From positions 45,086 through 109,085 of the forward strand of contig NZ_JMCC02000061.1 of NCBI RefSeq assembly GCF_000737335.2: 64,000 bases of DNA, given 5' to 3'. The notes beneath the pieces are model-generated. The model saw only the letters and a list, made by a program, of their open reading frames with translations, did no database searches and was not told the origin of the DNA. A program made the position numbers and the translations under genes. Below, piece by piece: positions 57,580 to 64,000 of this stretch (position 1 is its first letter; every line of letters begins with the position of its first letter). Source of the DNA: Enhygromyxa salina (GTDB lineage: Bacteria > Myxococcota_A > Polyangia > Nannocystales > Nannocystaceae).

Positions 57580-58121
57580 CCGCAGTGGCGGGACTGGTGG
57601 TCGTGGTGGCCTGCGAAGTTCCGGGGGAGGAGGAGACAGACGAGTCACCGTCACCCCCGGCGCCTTCAGGCACAACCGCGTTGGTCTTCGAGGACGCAGC
57701 CGACGAGAGCATCTTGACGGATGCCTCCAATTTACGCCCTCCCGAGATGACCGAGAGGGAGTACCTCCGGCTGGAACAAGAGGCGGAGCGGGACCAGTAC
57801 CGTCAAATGTGGCCCCTCGTAAAAATGGCATCTCCTGCGGACCTCGAGCAGCTGCGCGTCCGGTGGTTCATCACGGGCACCGGGGTCACCGTCCAAAATC
57901 CGGGGGAGCGGCACTTCCATATCGCAGGACGATTTACCTCGAGTTCGAAGGAGTGCAGGGTTGGCACGGCGTGGCAATACATCGGCCCTCGGTCCTCCGC
58001 GATGATCCTCGCACCAGAGGGGACGTGCAAGCCGGACGTGGCCGAGCTGACGGTTGTCGACCGTCAGGGTTTTTACCTGGGCTCGATTGATGTGCAGCGG
58101 CCAGCGGAGAATGAGCCGTGA
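57567..58121 (+). CDS. small lipoprotein of the 56.6-59.1 kb module
   Basis: 184 residues from GTG at 57567, starting inside the previous gene. Lipobox VVVVAC, an acidic Glu/Ser/Pro linker, a helical stretch (REYLRLEQEAERDQYRQMW) and a beta-rich C-terminus (RVRWFITGTGVTVQNPGERH) with Cys in KECRV and GTCKPD. Family not recognised. Its TGA overlaps the protease start (GTGA), so the three genes are probably translated together. Confidence 0.7.
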   Translation: MRALAAVAGLVVVVACEVPGEEETDESPSPPAPSGTTALVFEDAADESILTDASNLRPPEMTEREYLRLEQEAERDQYRQMWPLVKMASPADLEQLRVRWFITGTGVTVQNPGERHFHIAGRFTSSSKECRVGTAWQYIGPRSSAMILAPEGTCKPDVAELTVVDRQGFYLGSIDVQRPAENEP

Positions 58122-59140
58122 AGCCTCTACGGGTGGTCCTCATGGCGGCCGCGGTATGGTTGACGGCGCCCGCTCCGGCCCAGGGATCCGAATGTGCCAA
58201 TGGATGGCCCATACCCGCGCACTGCTACCCCGATGTACTGTGTCCGGGCTTTGAGCCGTACTGGGACTGGCGGCGTGGGGTCGTCCTCATAGATGGGCCT
58301 GACGTTTCGGGGACCGGAGTGCTGATCAATACCGCAGGCTGCGACAAGGGGCAGGAGGCGTGCGGCACCCCGTACTTGCTCACGGCCAACCACGTCGTCA
58401 CAGGGGGAGGGGACATCACTGACGGGCAGAGGATAGCGATCGAGACGGAGTCGACGTTCGTCTTCGGCTTCGAGGCCGGTGTTTGTGGAGGCCCCACCGC
58501 CAGCGGTGCGGTCGGGATCACAGGAGCTGCGGTGGTTAGGAGCTCGAAGGAGAAAGACCTCCTTTTATTGCGTCTCACGACGACGCTCCCGCACGAACTC
58601 GGTGCCTACTTCTTCGGCTGGTGCGATTTGGATCTTTGGCAGGGTGTAGCAATCAGTCATCCCTGCGGTGCGCCCAAGACCATAGCTGTCAGCGAGTTTG
58701 GCGAGGTAGATCATGTGAAAGTCTATCAAAAGGATGTGTATGACGTAGCCTGGTGGGAGGAGGGAGCCCTTGCGGCGGGTTCTTCGGGGGCCCCGCTGCT
58801 AAGCGAGTCGAGCGGGACCTTGCGGGGGATCTACACAGGTCCAGTGCAGGCAGGATCGGAGGCGTGCAGCGACCCAGGCAACGTCCCAGCGCAGGACCGA
58901 TTCACGGCGATGTCGACCATTCTGGAGTTCTTGCCCGAAAAGGTGCGAGGAGGAGCAACGTGCGTGGGGACGTACGACGACGACGACTATGGGTCGCTGC
59001 TCAGTACCGTGGAGGACGCATCCTATTATGGACCTGGTGCGGTCGTTACCCTCACCGCCAAACACTCGGTGTGGCTCCTGGACGGCTTTTTCGCCGACTA
59101 TGGCGCCCAGGTCATCGTCGTCACCGGCGCTCCTCCCTGA
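58118..59140 (+). CDS. lysyl-endopeptidase-like serine protease with C-terminal coathanger-type domain
   Basis: 340 residues with a signal peptide (VVLMAAAVWLTAPAPAQG). The protease domain follows the Bacteroidota lysyl-endopeptidase pattern: GTGVLINTAGC, YLLTANHVV (His), KDLLLLRL (Asp), FFGWCDLDLWQGVAISHP, and AAGSSGAPLL (Ser). The C-terminal 60 residues, ending VTLTAKHSVWLLDGFFADYG, resemble the three-coathanger-stack domain that ends many Bacteroidota secreted proteins. GTG at 58118 is preceded by GGAGA. Unlike the window's other two proteases it has no myxobacterial anchor. Confidence 0.82.
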   Translation: MKPLRVVLMAAAVWLTAPAPAQGSECANGWPIPAHCYPDVLCPGFEPYWDWRRGVVLIDGPDVSGTGVLINTAGCDKGQEACGTPYLLTANHVVTGGGDITDGQRIAIETESTFVFGFEAGVCGGPTASGAVGITGAAVVRSSKEKDLLLLRLTTTLPHELGAYFFGWCDLDLWQGVAISHPCGAPKTIAVSEFGEVDHVKVYQKDVYDVAWWEEGALAAGSSGAPLLSESSGTLRGIYTGPVQAGSEACSDPGNVPAQDRFTAMSTILEFLPEKVRGGATCVGTYDDDDYGSLLSTVEDASYYGPGAVVTLTAKHSVWLLDGFFADYGAQVIVVTGAPP

Positions 59141-59226
59141 TCGCCGGGCGCGGACGAGGGGAGCCGAGATCAGCATCGCACACAGCATCTCGGCACACTC
59201 TCGCTCGCGGGGGGAAACGATCCGCT

Positions 59227-59400
59227 GCAGGCCTGGGAGTTGATCGCGTGGCTGCTCCGCGCCCACCCCGAGCTGTGCGCGGTCGCGGCCGACGCGTTCG
59301 AGCGGGGGACGCAGACGATGGCGCAGGGCCTGACCGACCCGCTCCCGATCCAGCCTGGGCTCAAAGCCTTCCCGCTCTCTGGAGCGCGCGACACTTCCGG
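59227..59400 (+). pseudogene. duplicated 3' fragment of the ferritin-like gene
   Basis: Bases 59227-59352 match 56231-56356 in the ferritin-like gene with about eight mismatches in 126 and no gaps. The frame is kept (QAWELIAWLLRAHPELCAV...TDPLPIQ) but runs into unrelated sequence. There is no start or upstream domain, so it is a gene fragment. Weak likeness continues a little upstream. Confidence 0.85.
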
Positions 59401-59403
59401 TAC

Positions 59404-59432
59404 TTGACAGTTCTAGAACTCGCCAGTACAAG
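59404..59432 (+). promoter_or_regulatory. sigma-70-type promoter with palindromic operator
   Basis: TTGACA (59404-59409), a 17-base spacer, and TACAAG (59427-59432, four of six to TATAAT). A perfect 12-bp palindrome AGTTCTAGAACT (59409-59420) begins on the last -35 base. It lies about 60 bases upstream of the VOC gene, which is followed by a TetR gene, so autoregulation through this site is plausible. Confidence 0.6.
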
Positions 59433-59494
59433 ATTGTCGAGCGGCGCTCCTCGGCGACCAAACGCTGTTCAGCGCCCAATCACAAGCAAACCCC

Positions 59495-59920
59495 ATGTCC
59501 GTTCAAAGCACCACCCACCTCAACTTTCGCGGCGACGCTCGCGACGCGCTCACCTTCTACCAGTCCGTGTTCGGCGGTGAGCTCACGCTCGTCACCTACG
59601 CGGATGCCCACGCTGCTCGGGAGCCGTCAGAGGCGAACCAGGTCATGTGGGGCCAGGTCGCGGCCGAGAACGGGTTCAGCGTGATGGCGTATGACGTGCC
59701 GTCGTCGCTGCCGTTCAGCCAGGGCGAGAACGCCTTCTTCGTGTCCGTTCGCGGCGACTCGGAGGCGGAGATCCAGGCGTATTGGAACAAGCTGTCGGAG
59801 GGTGCGAGCGTGATTCAAGCGATCGGGCCTTCGGGGTGGGCGAAGATCTACGGCATGCTGAAGGACCGCTTTGGAGTGGTCTGGGTGCTCGACGTCCTCG
59901 CCCCCTACGACGCCTCCTGA
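59495..59920 (+). CDS. VOC-family (PhnB/YjdN-like) protein
   Basis: 141 residues of the glyoxalase/vicinal-oxygen-chelate superfamily in the PhnB-like subgroup: HLNFRGDARDALTFYQSVFGGELTL-type opening (AL.FY...FGG), a middle VMAYDVPSSLPFSQGENAF segment and the C-terminal WAKIYGMLKDRFGVVW. Members are dimeric metal-binding proteins, often related to resistance or small-molecule turnover; activity unproven. It is 25 bases upstream of a TetR regulator and shares its promoter region. Confidence 0.88.
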   Translation: MSVQSTTHLNFRGDARDALTFYQSVFGGELTLVTYADAHAAREPSEANQVMWGQVAAENGFSVMAYDVPSSLPFSQGENAFFVSVRGDSEAEIQAYWNKLSEGASVIQAIGPSGWAKIYGMLKDRFGVVWVLDVLAPYDAS

Positions 59921-59945
59921 GCAGGTACGCTACGATCTTCTCAAC

Positions 59946-60608
59946 GTGGCGAAAGATCCGAAGACCTCCACTGAGGAACCCGTCGGCGAAGCCCGCCTCG
60001 GTCGCAAGCGCGACCCGTCGCGGGACGCCGACATCTTGGATGCCACGCTAGACGTGCTCGCCGAGGTCGGGCTGAACGGGTTCACGATGGACCTGGTTGC
60101 CGCCCGAGCACGAGCTGGAAAGGGCACGATCTACCGGCGTTGGTCCTCGAAGGGCGAGCTCATCGTCGACGCTGTCGGCCACATGAAGCGTGCACAGGTC
60201 GACCTCGAGCGGCTCCCCGACACCGGCACCCTGCGGGCAGACCTGCTGGCGCTCTACAAGCCCGAGCCGGTGGAGCTGGGGGAGCGAAAGCTTCGGATCA
60301 TGGCCAGCCTCGCCGCGATGATGAGCTCCGAGAACGAGGCGCTGGCGACAGCAGCGAACGCGGCGATCGTCGAGCCATGGGCGAGCGCGCACCACCGGCT
60401 GATGTCGAGGGCGCGAGACCGCGGTGAGATCTCGCGGGCGGCCGACATCGACACGCTCTCGCAGATCGTTGCGTCGATGGCCGCCTACCGTGCGCTCGTG
60501 CAGCGCAAGCCGTTCGAACTCGAGTTCCTGGTCACCATGGTCGACAAGGTCTTGCTGCCAGCCCTGAAGTACGAGCCGACACACGCTGAGTTGTCCGCCG
60601 GTTCCTAG
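59946..60608 (+). CDS. TetR/AcrR-family transcriptional regulator
   Basis: 220 residues from GTG at 59946. The N-terminal HTH is typical (ILDATLDVLAEVGLNGFTMD, then ARARAGKGTIYRRWSSKGEL), with a helical ligand-binding domain behind it. It likely represses its own operon with the VOC gene, possibly through the palindrome at 59409-59420. Its TAG stop lies inside the left arm of a 23-bp inverted repeat. Confidence 0.92.
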   Translation: MAKDPKTSTEEPVGEARLGRKRDPSRDADILDATLDVLAEVGLNGFTMDLVAARARAGKGTIYRRWSSKGELIVDAVGHMKRAQVDLERLPDTGTLRADLLALYKPEPVELGERKLRIMASLAAMMSSENEALATAANAAIVEPWASAHHRLMSRARDRGEISRAADIDTLSQIVASMAAYRALVQRKPFELEFLVTMVDKVLLPALKYEPTHAELSAGS

Positions 60609-60668
60609 AGCGCCGATCCGTTTGGAGACGCACCTGACGACGCGACTCCAAACTGATCGGCGCTCTAG
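60605..60668. terminator. symmetric bidirectional terminator containing both stop codons
   Basis: A 23-bp inverted repeat: 60605-60627 (CTAGAGCGCCGATC...TTTGGAG) against 60646-60668 with a single mismatch, around an 18-base loop. The outer CTAG of each arm supplies the TAG stop of the converging gene on that side (TetR on plus, hypothetical on minus). No T-tract. Confidence 0.85.
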
Positions 60669-61552
60669 CCTGGCATTTGGATGCCGAGGCTGTCGAAGTA
60701 CGCCTGCTTGTCGAACACGAAGGGGCCCAGATCGTAGACCCAGTCCCGGTGGAACTGCTCGAAATCGGACCAGACCACAATGTCGTCGAGCACCCGAATG
60801 TTGGCGAGCAAGAACCAGCACTCGTCGATCCCGCAGGTGCAGGTCAAGAGCGTAGTCTTGATTCGCCGCGGGTCGTCGTCGTCGGTTTCGAAGGCGCGTA
60901 CCTCTGCCGAGCCGACCCCGCCGGCGAGCTGGTACGGCGCAGGGAAGCGGGGGAGGTACTCGCCGGCGAAGTTGGCTTCGGCGATCTCCTCGCCAGCTTC
61001 GCGGCGCAGCTCGAACTCGGCGGCGACCAAGGGGTGTTCGACGGCGGCGATGAGCTCGAGAAAGTCGCGGCCGTTGATGGCGACGCCGCAGGGCCTGTAG
61101 GCATGCTTGCCGCGCCACGACACGGACGGGACGTCGCGAAGCTCGAAGCGATCGCGGTGGGAAGATGTGGCGAGGGCCGCGAGCTCCTCGGCCCCGAGCC
61201 GCCGCCGACCTCGAGGCAGGATCAGCAGCTCGTGCCTCACGCGTAGGTCAGGGTGCTCGAGCACGAACTGAGGGCCGGGTTCGAGTGGCAACCAGCCTGC
61301 GGCGAGGCCGTCGCGGACATAGCCCGCGACGTGGGCGGGCGTGACCGCGAACGAGCGGCGCGCGGCCTGGTTGAGGGGGTGTGGCTGGGCGTACACCAAC
61401 AGCGAGGGCCCCGCACCCGCCTCGGCTGCAACGGCGATGATCAACGGACTCCGACCACAGCGCTGACCGGCCGTGGGTCGCTTGCGAATCCGCCAGCGAA
61501 ACCGGACACCGTCGACCGTGATCGGCCGCGAACCTCGACGCGCAATGCTCAC
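60665..61552 (-). CDS. hypothetical protein, possibly two domains
   Basis: 295 residues, soluble. The first half contains ITVDGVRFRWRIRKRPT and SPLIIAVAAEAGAGPSLLVY, then a region ending in the basic run ILPRGRRRLGAEELAAL. The second half (AINGRDFLELIAAVEHPL, PYQLAGGVGSAEVRAF, LLTCTCGIDECWFLLANIRV, VVWSDFEQFHRDWVYDLGPF) reads like a separate domain with a CTCGIDEC cluster. I do not recognise either. The two halves may be a fusion of genes that are separate elsewhere. Confidence 0.7.
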   Translation of the reverse strand: MSIARRGSRPITVDGVRFRWRIRKRPTAGQRCGRSPLIIAVAAEAGAGPSLLVYAQPHPLNQAARRSFAVTPAHVAGYVRDGLAAGWLPLEPGPQFVLEHPDLRVRHELLILPRGRRRLGAEELAALATSSHRDRFELRDVPSVSWRGKHAYRPCGVAINGRDFLELIAAVEHPLVAAEFELRREAGEEIAEANFAGEYLPRFPAPYQLAGGVGSAEVRAFETDDDDPRRIKTTLLTCTCGIDECWFLLANIRVLDDIVVWSDFEQFHRDWVYDLGPFVFDKQAYFDSLGIQMPG

Positions 61553-61625
61553 GACACGACGATAGCCGATTCCTGGAAGCCGGGTCGGTCAGGGCACACG
61601 CAGATACCCCGAAACGAGTGATGAT

Positions 61626-62111
61626 CTAGCGCGATAGCGGCCGAGCCAGTCGGCGGCGCTGGGGTTCAAAGCCAAGATCTTCGTAGAAGCGCATGGCCCC
61701 GGCGTTGATCTCCCAGACCTCGAGTTCGAGCTCGCTCGCGTCGCGCTGCTTCGCCCAACCAGCGACGGCGTCGACCAGCGCGACGCCGAGCCCACGTCGT
61801 TGCCAGCGCGGGCCAACGGCGAAGTTGTCGATCAACACGTAGCGACGACCGACGTGGATGCCCTGTTGTGGGACTTCTCGGACGATCGCGTGCGCGAACC
61901 CTGCGAGCTCCCCCTCGACCCACGCGCCGATGAGCAGCGCGTCGGTGTCCGCGAGCAGCCCCTCGAAGTACGCGCGCGTGCGCGGCGGGCCAGATTCAGG
62001 GGCACGAAACACGTCGGGCAGCGCGTCGCGGTGGACCGCGTCCAGCTCGTCCACACGCGCGAGGTAGGCCTCGTAGTCGGCGGTGCTCAGCGGGCGCAGC
62101 TCGGTGGCCAT
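61626..62111 (-). CDS. GNAT-family N-acetyltransferase
   Basis: 161 residues. The acetyl-CoA-binding motif A is VGPRWQRRGLGVALVDAV after the beta-4 strand VLIDNFAV, and the C-terminal ELEVWEINAGAMRFYEDLGF is the typical motif B. Acceptor unknown. A decayed copy of the region covering its first ten codons and upstream DNA lies at 63459-63700, where a MITE has inserted. Confidence 0.9.
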   Translation of the reverse strand: MATELRPLSTADYEAYLARVDELDAVHRDALPDVFRAPESGPPRTRAYFEGLLADTDALLIGAWVEGELAGFAHAIVREVPQQGIHVGRRYVLIDNFAVGPRWQRRGLGVALVDAVAGWAKQRDASELELEVWEINAGAMRFYEDLGFEPQRRRLARPLSR

Positions 62112-62284
62112 GGCCGCAATCTAGCAGCCCAACTCAGCGAGTGCCTCGGTCGACGCGTGACCCATGATCATATCAGCGCCCAGCTGTCCAGGTCCTCCTG
62201 CCGCGCCGAGCGTGCTGGGACTCGGCCTCAGGGGATCGGCTTTCCGTGATCGATTCAACCACGGGTTCGACAGACCCAACGAAG

Positions 62285-62659
62285 ATGAACACCCAGCACA
62301 ACTTGTTTCGTGACCTCTACAGCGCCATTCCAAGCACCGTCAAGCTGCTCGTCCCGCTCTTGATCGTCGCGCTGATCGGCTACGAGATCTTCGACGCGAT
62401 CAGGATCTTCGTCCACGACATGTCCCAGCTCCTGACCCTCGCCGATATTCTCTCTGGGCAGGGCTTGAACTCCTACGTTCATCTGGACTGGTCCAACGAC
62501 GTGCGTACGCTGACGGTCACCGTTGACCGGATACCGGCCAAGTTGAGCGCGGTCCAAGACACGATCCGCACCTTCGCCGAGACGCAGCTGCACGACATCG
62601 ACGCCATGGTACTGTGTCGACCCGTGGCCAATGGGATGACTTGCGAGCAGTTCCTCTAA
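62285..62659 (+). CDS. hypothetical single-pass membrane protein
   Basis: 124 residues from ATG at 62285 (137 from GTG at 62246). One transmembrane helix (VKLLVPLLIVALIGYEIF) follows a short N-terminus, then a soluble domain (NSYVHLDWSNDVRTLTVTVD) and two Cys near the end (LCRPVANGMTCEQF). Base composition is less GC-rich than most genes here. Family not recognised. Confidence 0.55.
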   Translation: MNTQHNLFRDLYSAIPSTVKLLVPLLIVALIGYEIFDAIRIFVHDMSQLLTLADILSGQGLNSYVHLDWSNDVRTLTVTVDRIPAKLSAVQDTIRTFAETQLHDIDAMVLCRPVANGMTCEQFL

Positions 62660-62755
62660 CGACTCTTGCATGGCGTTCGGCGCAGGGGGGGGGGCGCTTG
62701 TCGCGCGATGCTCCCCGCGGTTCCTTGCCCTCGTGATCGCGCTACACTGTCGGGC

Positions 62756-63016
62756 GTGAGTGACGAAGCCAGGCGCATCTTCGAGGCTGCGATGCGGCTC
62801 CCCGACGCGGAGCGTGCTGCCCTCGCTTCCGTACTTAAAGATAGCGTCGGCGAGGGGTCCTCGCTCGAGGAGATCGAAGCAGCTTGGGTCGCGGAGGCCG
62901 AGCGACGGCGCGATGATCTGCGGGCTGGGCGAACCAACGCTGTCCCGTGGCAGGATGTCCGCCGCGAGATCTTCGAGATGGTCGAGCGAGCCCGCGAGCA
63001 GCGGGCCACCGTTTGA
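62756..63016 (+). CDS. addiction-module antitoxin (TIGR02574-like)
   Basis: 86 residues from GTG at 62756. It matches small antitoxins annotated as addiction module proteins: MRLPDAERAALASVLKDS and SLEEIEAAWVAEAERR, ending VPWQDVRREIFEMVERA. The partner toxin gene begins seven bases after its stop and is frameshifted. Antitoxins of this type bind and silence RelE/ParE toxins and usually repress their own operon. Confidence 0.85.
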   Translation: MSDEARRIFEAAMRLPDAERAALASVLKDSVGEGSSLEEIEAAWVAEAERRRDDLRAGRTNAVPWQDVRREIFEMVERAREQRATV

Positions 63017-63023
63017 GCAGCAA

Positions 63024-63310
63024 ATGCGACTCGAGTTAACGCCTCGGGCTAGGGCGGAGGCCATGGAAGCTACGGCTTGGTACCTCGAAGAGGGGGAGAT
63101 CGAGGTTGGGCTTCGGTTCGCGGAGGAGCTTGATCAAACCTTCGAGAGGATCGCCGCGAACCCGTTCGCGTGGACCGAGCTCGAGCGGGGTATGCGGCGT
63201 GCGTTGGTCCATGGCTTTCCTACGCGGTGCTCTACTCTGTCGAGGCCGAGCGGGTGGAGGTGTTCGCGGTCATGCATCAGCGTCGCCACCCCGACCAATG
63301 GAGGCGTTGA
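63024..63310 (+). pseudogene. RelE/ParE-family toxin, frameshifted
   Basis: From ATG at 63024 the frame encodes LTPRARAEAMEATAWYLEE and ELDQTFERIAANPFAWTELE, then MRRALVHGFP. It breaks near 63218-63221 (TTTCC/TACG). Adding one C restores the expected family ending: YAVLYSVEAERVEVFAVMHQ and RRHPDQWRR, stop at 63308-63310. The fault therefore looks like a single-base loss, either a real mutation or a sequencing error. The antitoxin is intact. Confidence 0.8.
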
Positions 63311-63458
63311 GAGTTGGTGTTGCGGACGACCGACGCCATGAGTACGCCCTCACGAATCGCTTTGTTGGCGATCGGACGTTTGGGTGGGCTGGGGCCTCGA
63401 GGGCGCGCCAACGCGGCGTTTCACTTGTGCCGGGTGTGGGGACCACGTCGATCTGGAG

Positions 63459-63700
63459 TGCTCAGCGGGCGCAGCTAGGAGCCCGTGGTGCAACGCCTCA
63501 CGCCGCCTCGCTTGGTCTTTCCGCCGAGCTCTTCGTCGCCGAAACTTCCAGTACGCCCGGTACAGGTGCGTTTCGGCTCCTCAATCTCGACGAAAATCCC
63601 GGCGCGAGGCGACGCGATGCATTGCACCACGGGCTCCTAGGAGCCATGGCCGCAATCTAACAGCCCAATTCCGAGGATCCAGTCGCGTTGATGCGTGGCA
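63459..63700. other. decayed duplicate of the GNAT 5' region, split by a MITE
   Basis: TGCTCAGCGGGCGCAGCT at 63459-63476 equals 62084-62101, the minus-strand beginning of the GNAT gene. After the inserted element, GCCATGGCCGCAATCTA at about 63643-63659 resumes the match to 62107-62123 and fades by about 63700. The rest of 63311-63798 has no supported gene; short open frames there translate the element. Confidence 0.8.
63476..63639. mobile_element. TA-flanked palindromic MITE (IS630/Tc1-mariner type)
   Basis: A 164-bp element with terminal inverted repeats: TAGGAGCCCGTGGTGCAACG at the left end and its complement at the right end with one mismatch over about 22 bases. Likeness of the two arms continues inward for some 75 bases. 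It sits at a CTAG target with TA at each end. The related uninterrupted sequence at 62084-62123 shows where it went in. No transposase is encoded. A degenerate relative is at 29860-29982. Confidence 0.8.
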
Positions 63701-63798
63701 GCGGCCGAGGCCCCGGCTTTCTCGGTCTTGGCGTAGACTATGGCCCCCCTGAGGTGTCGCTCTGCGAACGCCCTCTTGCTTGCCGGTCACCCTCGCCA

Positions 63799-64000
63799 AT
63801 GAGCGACAGGAGTTCACGATCCGACCGTTCCACGCCGTCGACTCTGCCATGGAGCCGCGGCGCGCTGGAAGCCAAGCCGCTCCGCAAGGTGGATAGCGCC
63901 TTCTTGGTGGCGCAGGTCCTGCGTGAGGCGAACGAGCCCGATGCGGCGGTCGTCGTGGGCGACCGCTACGAGCTGGTGCGCAAGGTCGGCGCGGGCGGGT
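63799..64000 (+). CDS. Ser/Thr protein kinase, N-terminal fragment cut by window end
   Basis: Open from ATG at 63799 to the window edge (67 codons). After a Ser/Arg-rich start it reads VVVGDRYELVRKVGAGG, the start of a PknB-type kinase N-lobe with its Gly-rich loop beginning. The catalytic parts lie beyond the window, so the full domain content is unknown. The 140 bases upstream show no clear promoter. Confidence 0.75.
   Translation, partial: MSDRSSRSDRSTPSTLPWSRGALEAKPLRKVDSAFLVAQVLREANEPDAAVVVGDRYELVRKVGAGG

Noticed and set aside
63474..63660. Short ORFs over the MITE
   Set aside because: They translate the palindromic element; the same peptide strings appear at its degenerate copy near 29.9 kb.

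Overview
The window is GC-rich, densely coded chromosomal DNA that looks like a myxobacterium, most likely a Nannocystaceae-type member of the Myxococcota. The signs are: many secreted lipoproteins whose lipobox is followed by long acidic low-complexity stalks (Gly-Asp, Asp-Pro, Thr/Asp/Ser); two trypsin-like proteases ending in a Cys-rich patch, a hydrophobic helix and Arg (MYXO-CTERM-like); several Ser/Thr kinases including a kinase-ATPase-TPR giant; and an Oar-like TonB-dependent receptor. No rRNA, tRNA or CRISPR array was seen. This assignment is inference from gene content, not from a marker gene.

Layout. 0.2-9.1 kb: TonB-dependent receptor, zinc-ribbon/GD-repeat protein, lipoprotein serpin, stand-alone radical SAM/SPASM enzyme with a tandem-repeat upstream region, YqaA-type membrane protein and an anchored triple-PASTA protein. 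9.1-15.8 kb: an intergenic tandem repeat, a six-repeat surface lipoprotein, a cluster of inverted repeats, and clpB. 16.2-29.8 kb: 2OG-Fe(II) oxygenase, small membrane protein, trypsin-like protease overlapping rtcB, a GNAT/nitrilase fusion, two Ser/Thr kinases and a fumarylacetoacetase-family fusion. 29.8-31.0 kb: a scrap zone holding a degenerate palindromic element, a broken PAAR-like (DUF4150) gene and an IS630-type transposase remnant. 31.0-37.3 kb: lipoproteins, a DUF1993 protein, a second protease, enoyl-CoA hydratase and an APC permease.

37.5-46.9 kb is the most unusual locus: eight minus-strand genes, nearly all joined by 1-4 nt stop/start overlaps. They encode a small acidic protein, a coiled-coil protein, a MurG-like glycosyltransferase, three radical SAM proteins (two of them paralogues sharing an odd C-terminal Cys motif), a membrane-anchored protein with two Asp-rich repeats and a lipoprotein neutral ceramidase. 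Such tight coupling argues for one pathway. I do not recognise it as a described system, and it is my main candidate for a new one.

47-56.5 kb: lipoproteins, aspartokinase, a GT-C glycosyltransferase coupled to an anchored PA14 protein, an Asp-Pro stalk lipoprotein and a ferritin-like lipoprotein. 56.6-59.1 kb is a three-gene coupled module with Bacteroidota-like C-terminal domains (fibre-type and three-coathanger-type). It lies between two copies of a 126-bp stretch of the ferritin-like gene, which suggests acquisition or local rearrangement. 59.4-64 kb: a VOC/TetR pair behind a palindromic promoter, a symmetric bidirectional terminator, GNAT and hypothetical genes, a toxin-antitoxin pair whose toxin is frameshifted, a 164-bp TA-flanked palindromic MITE inserted in a duplicated piece of the GNAT gene, and the 5' end of another Ser/Thr kinase cut by the window edge.
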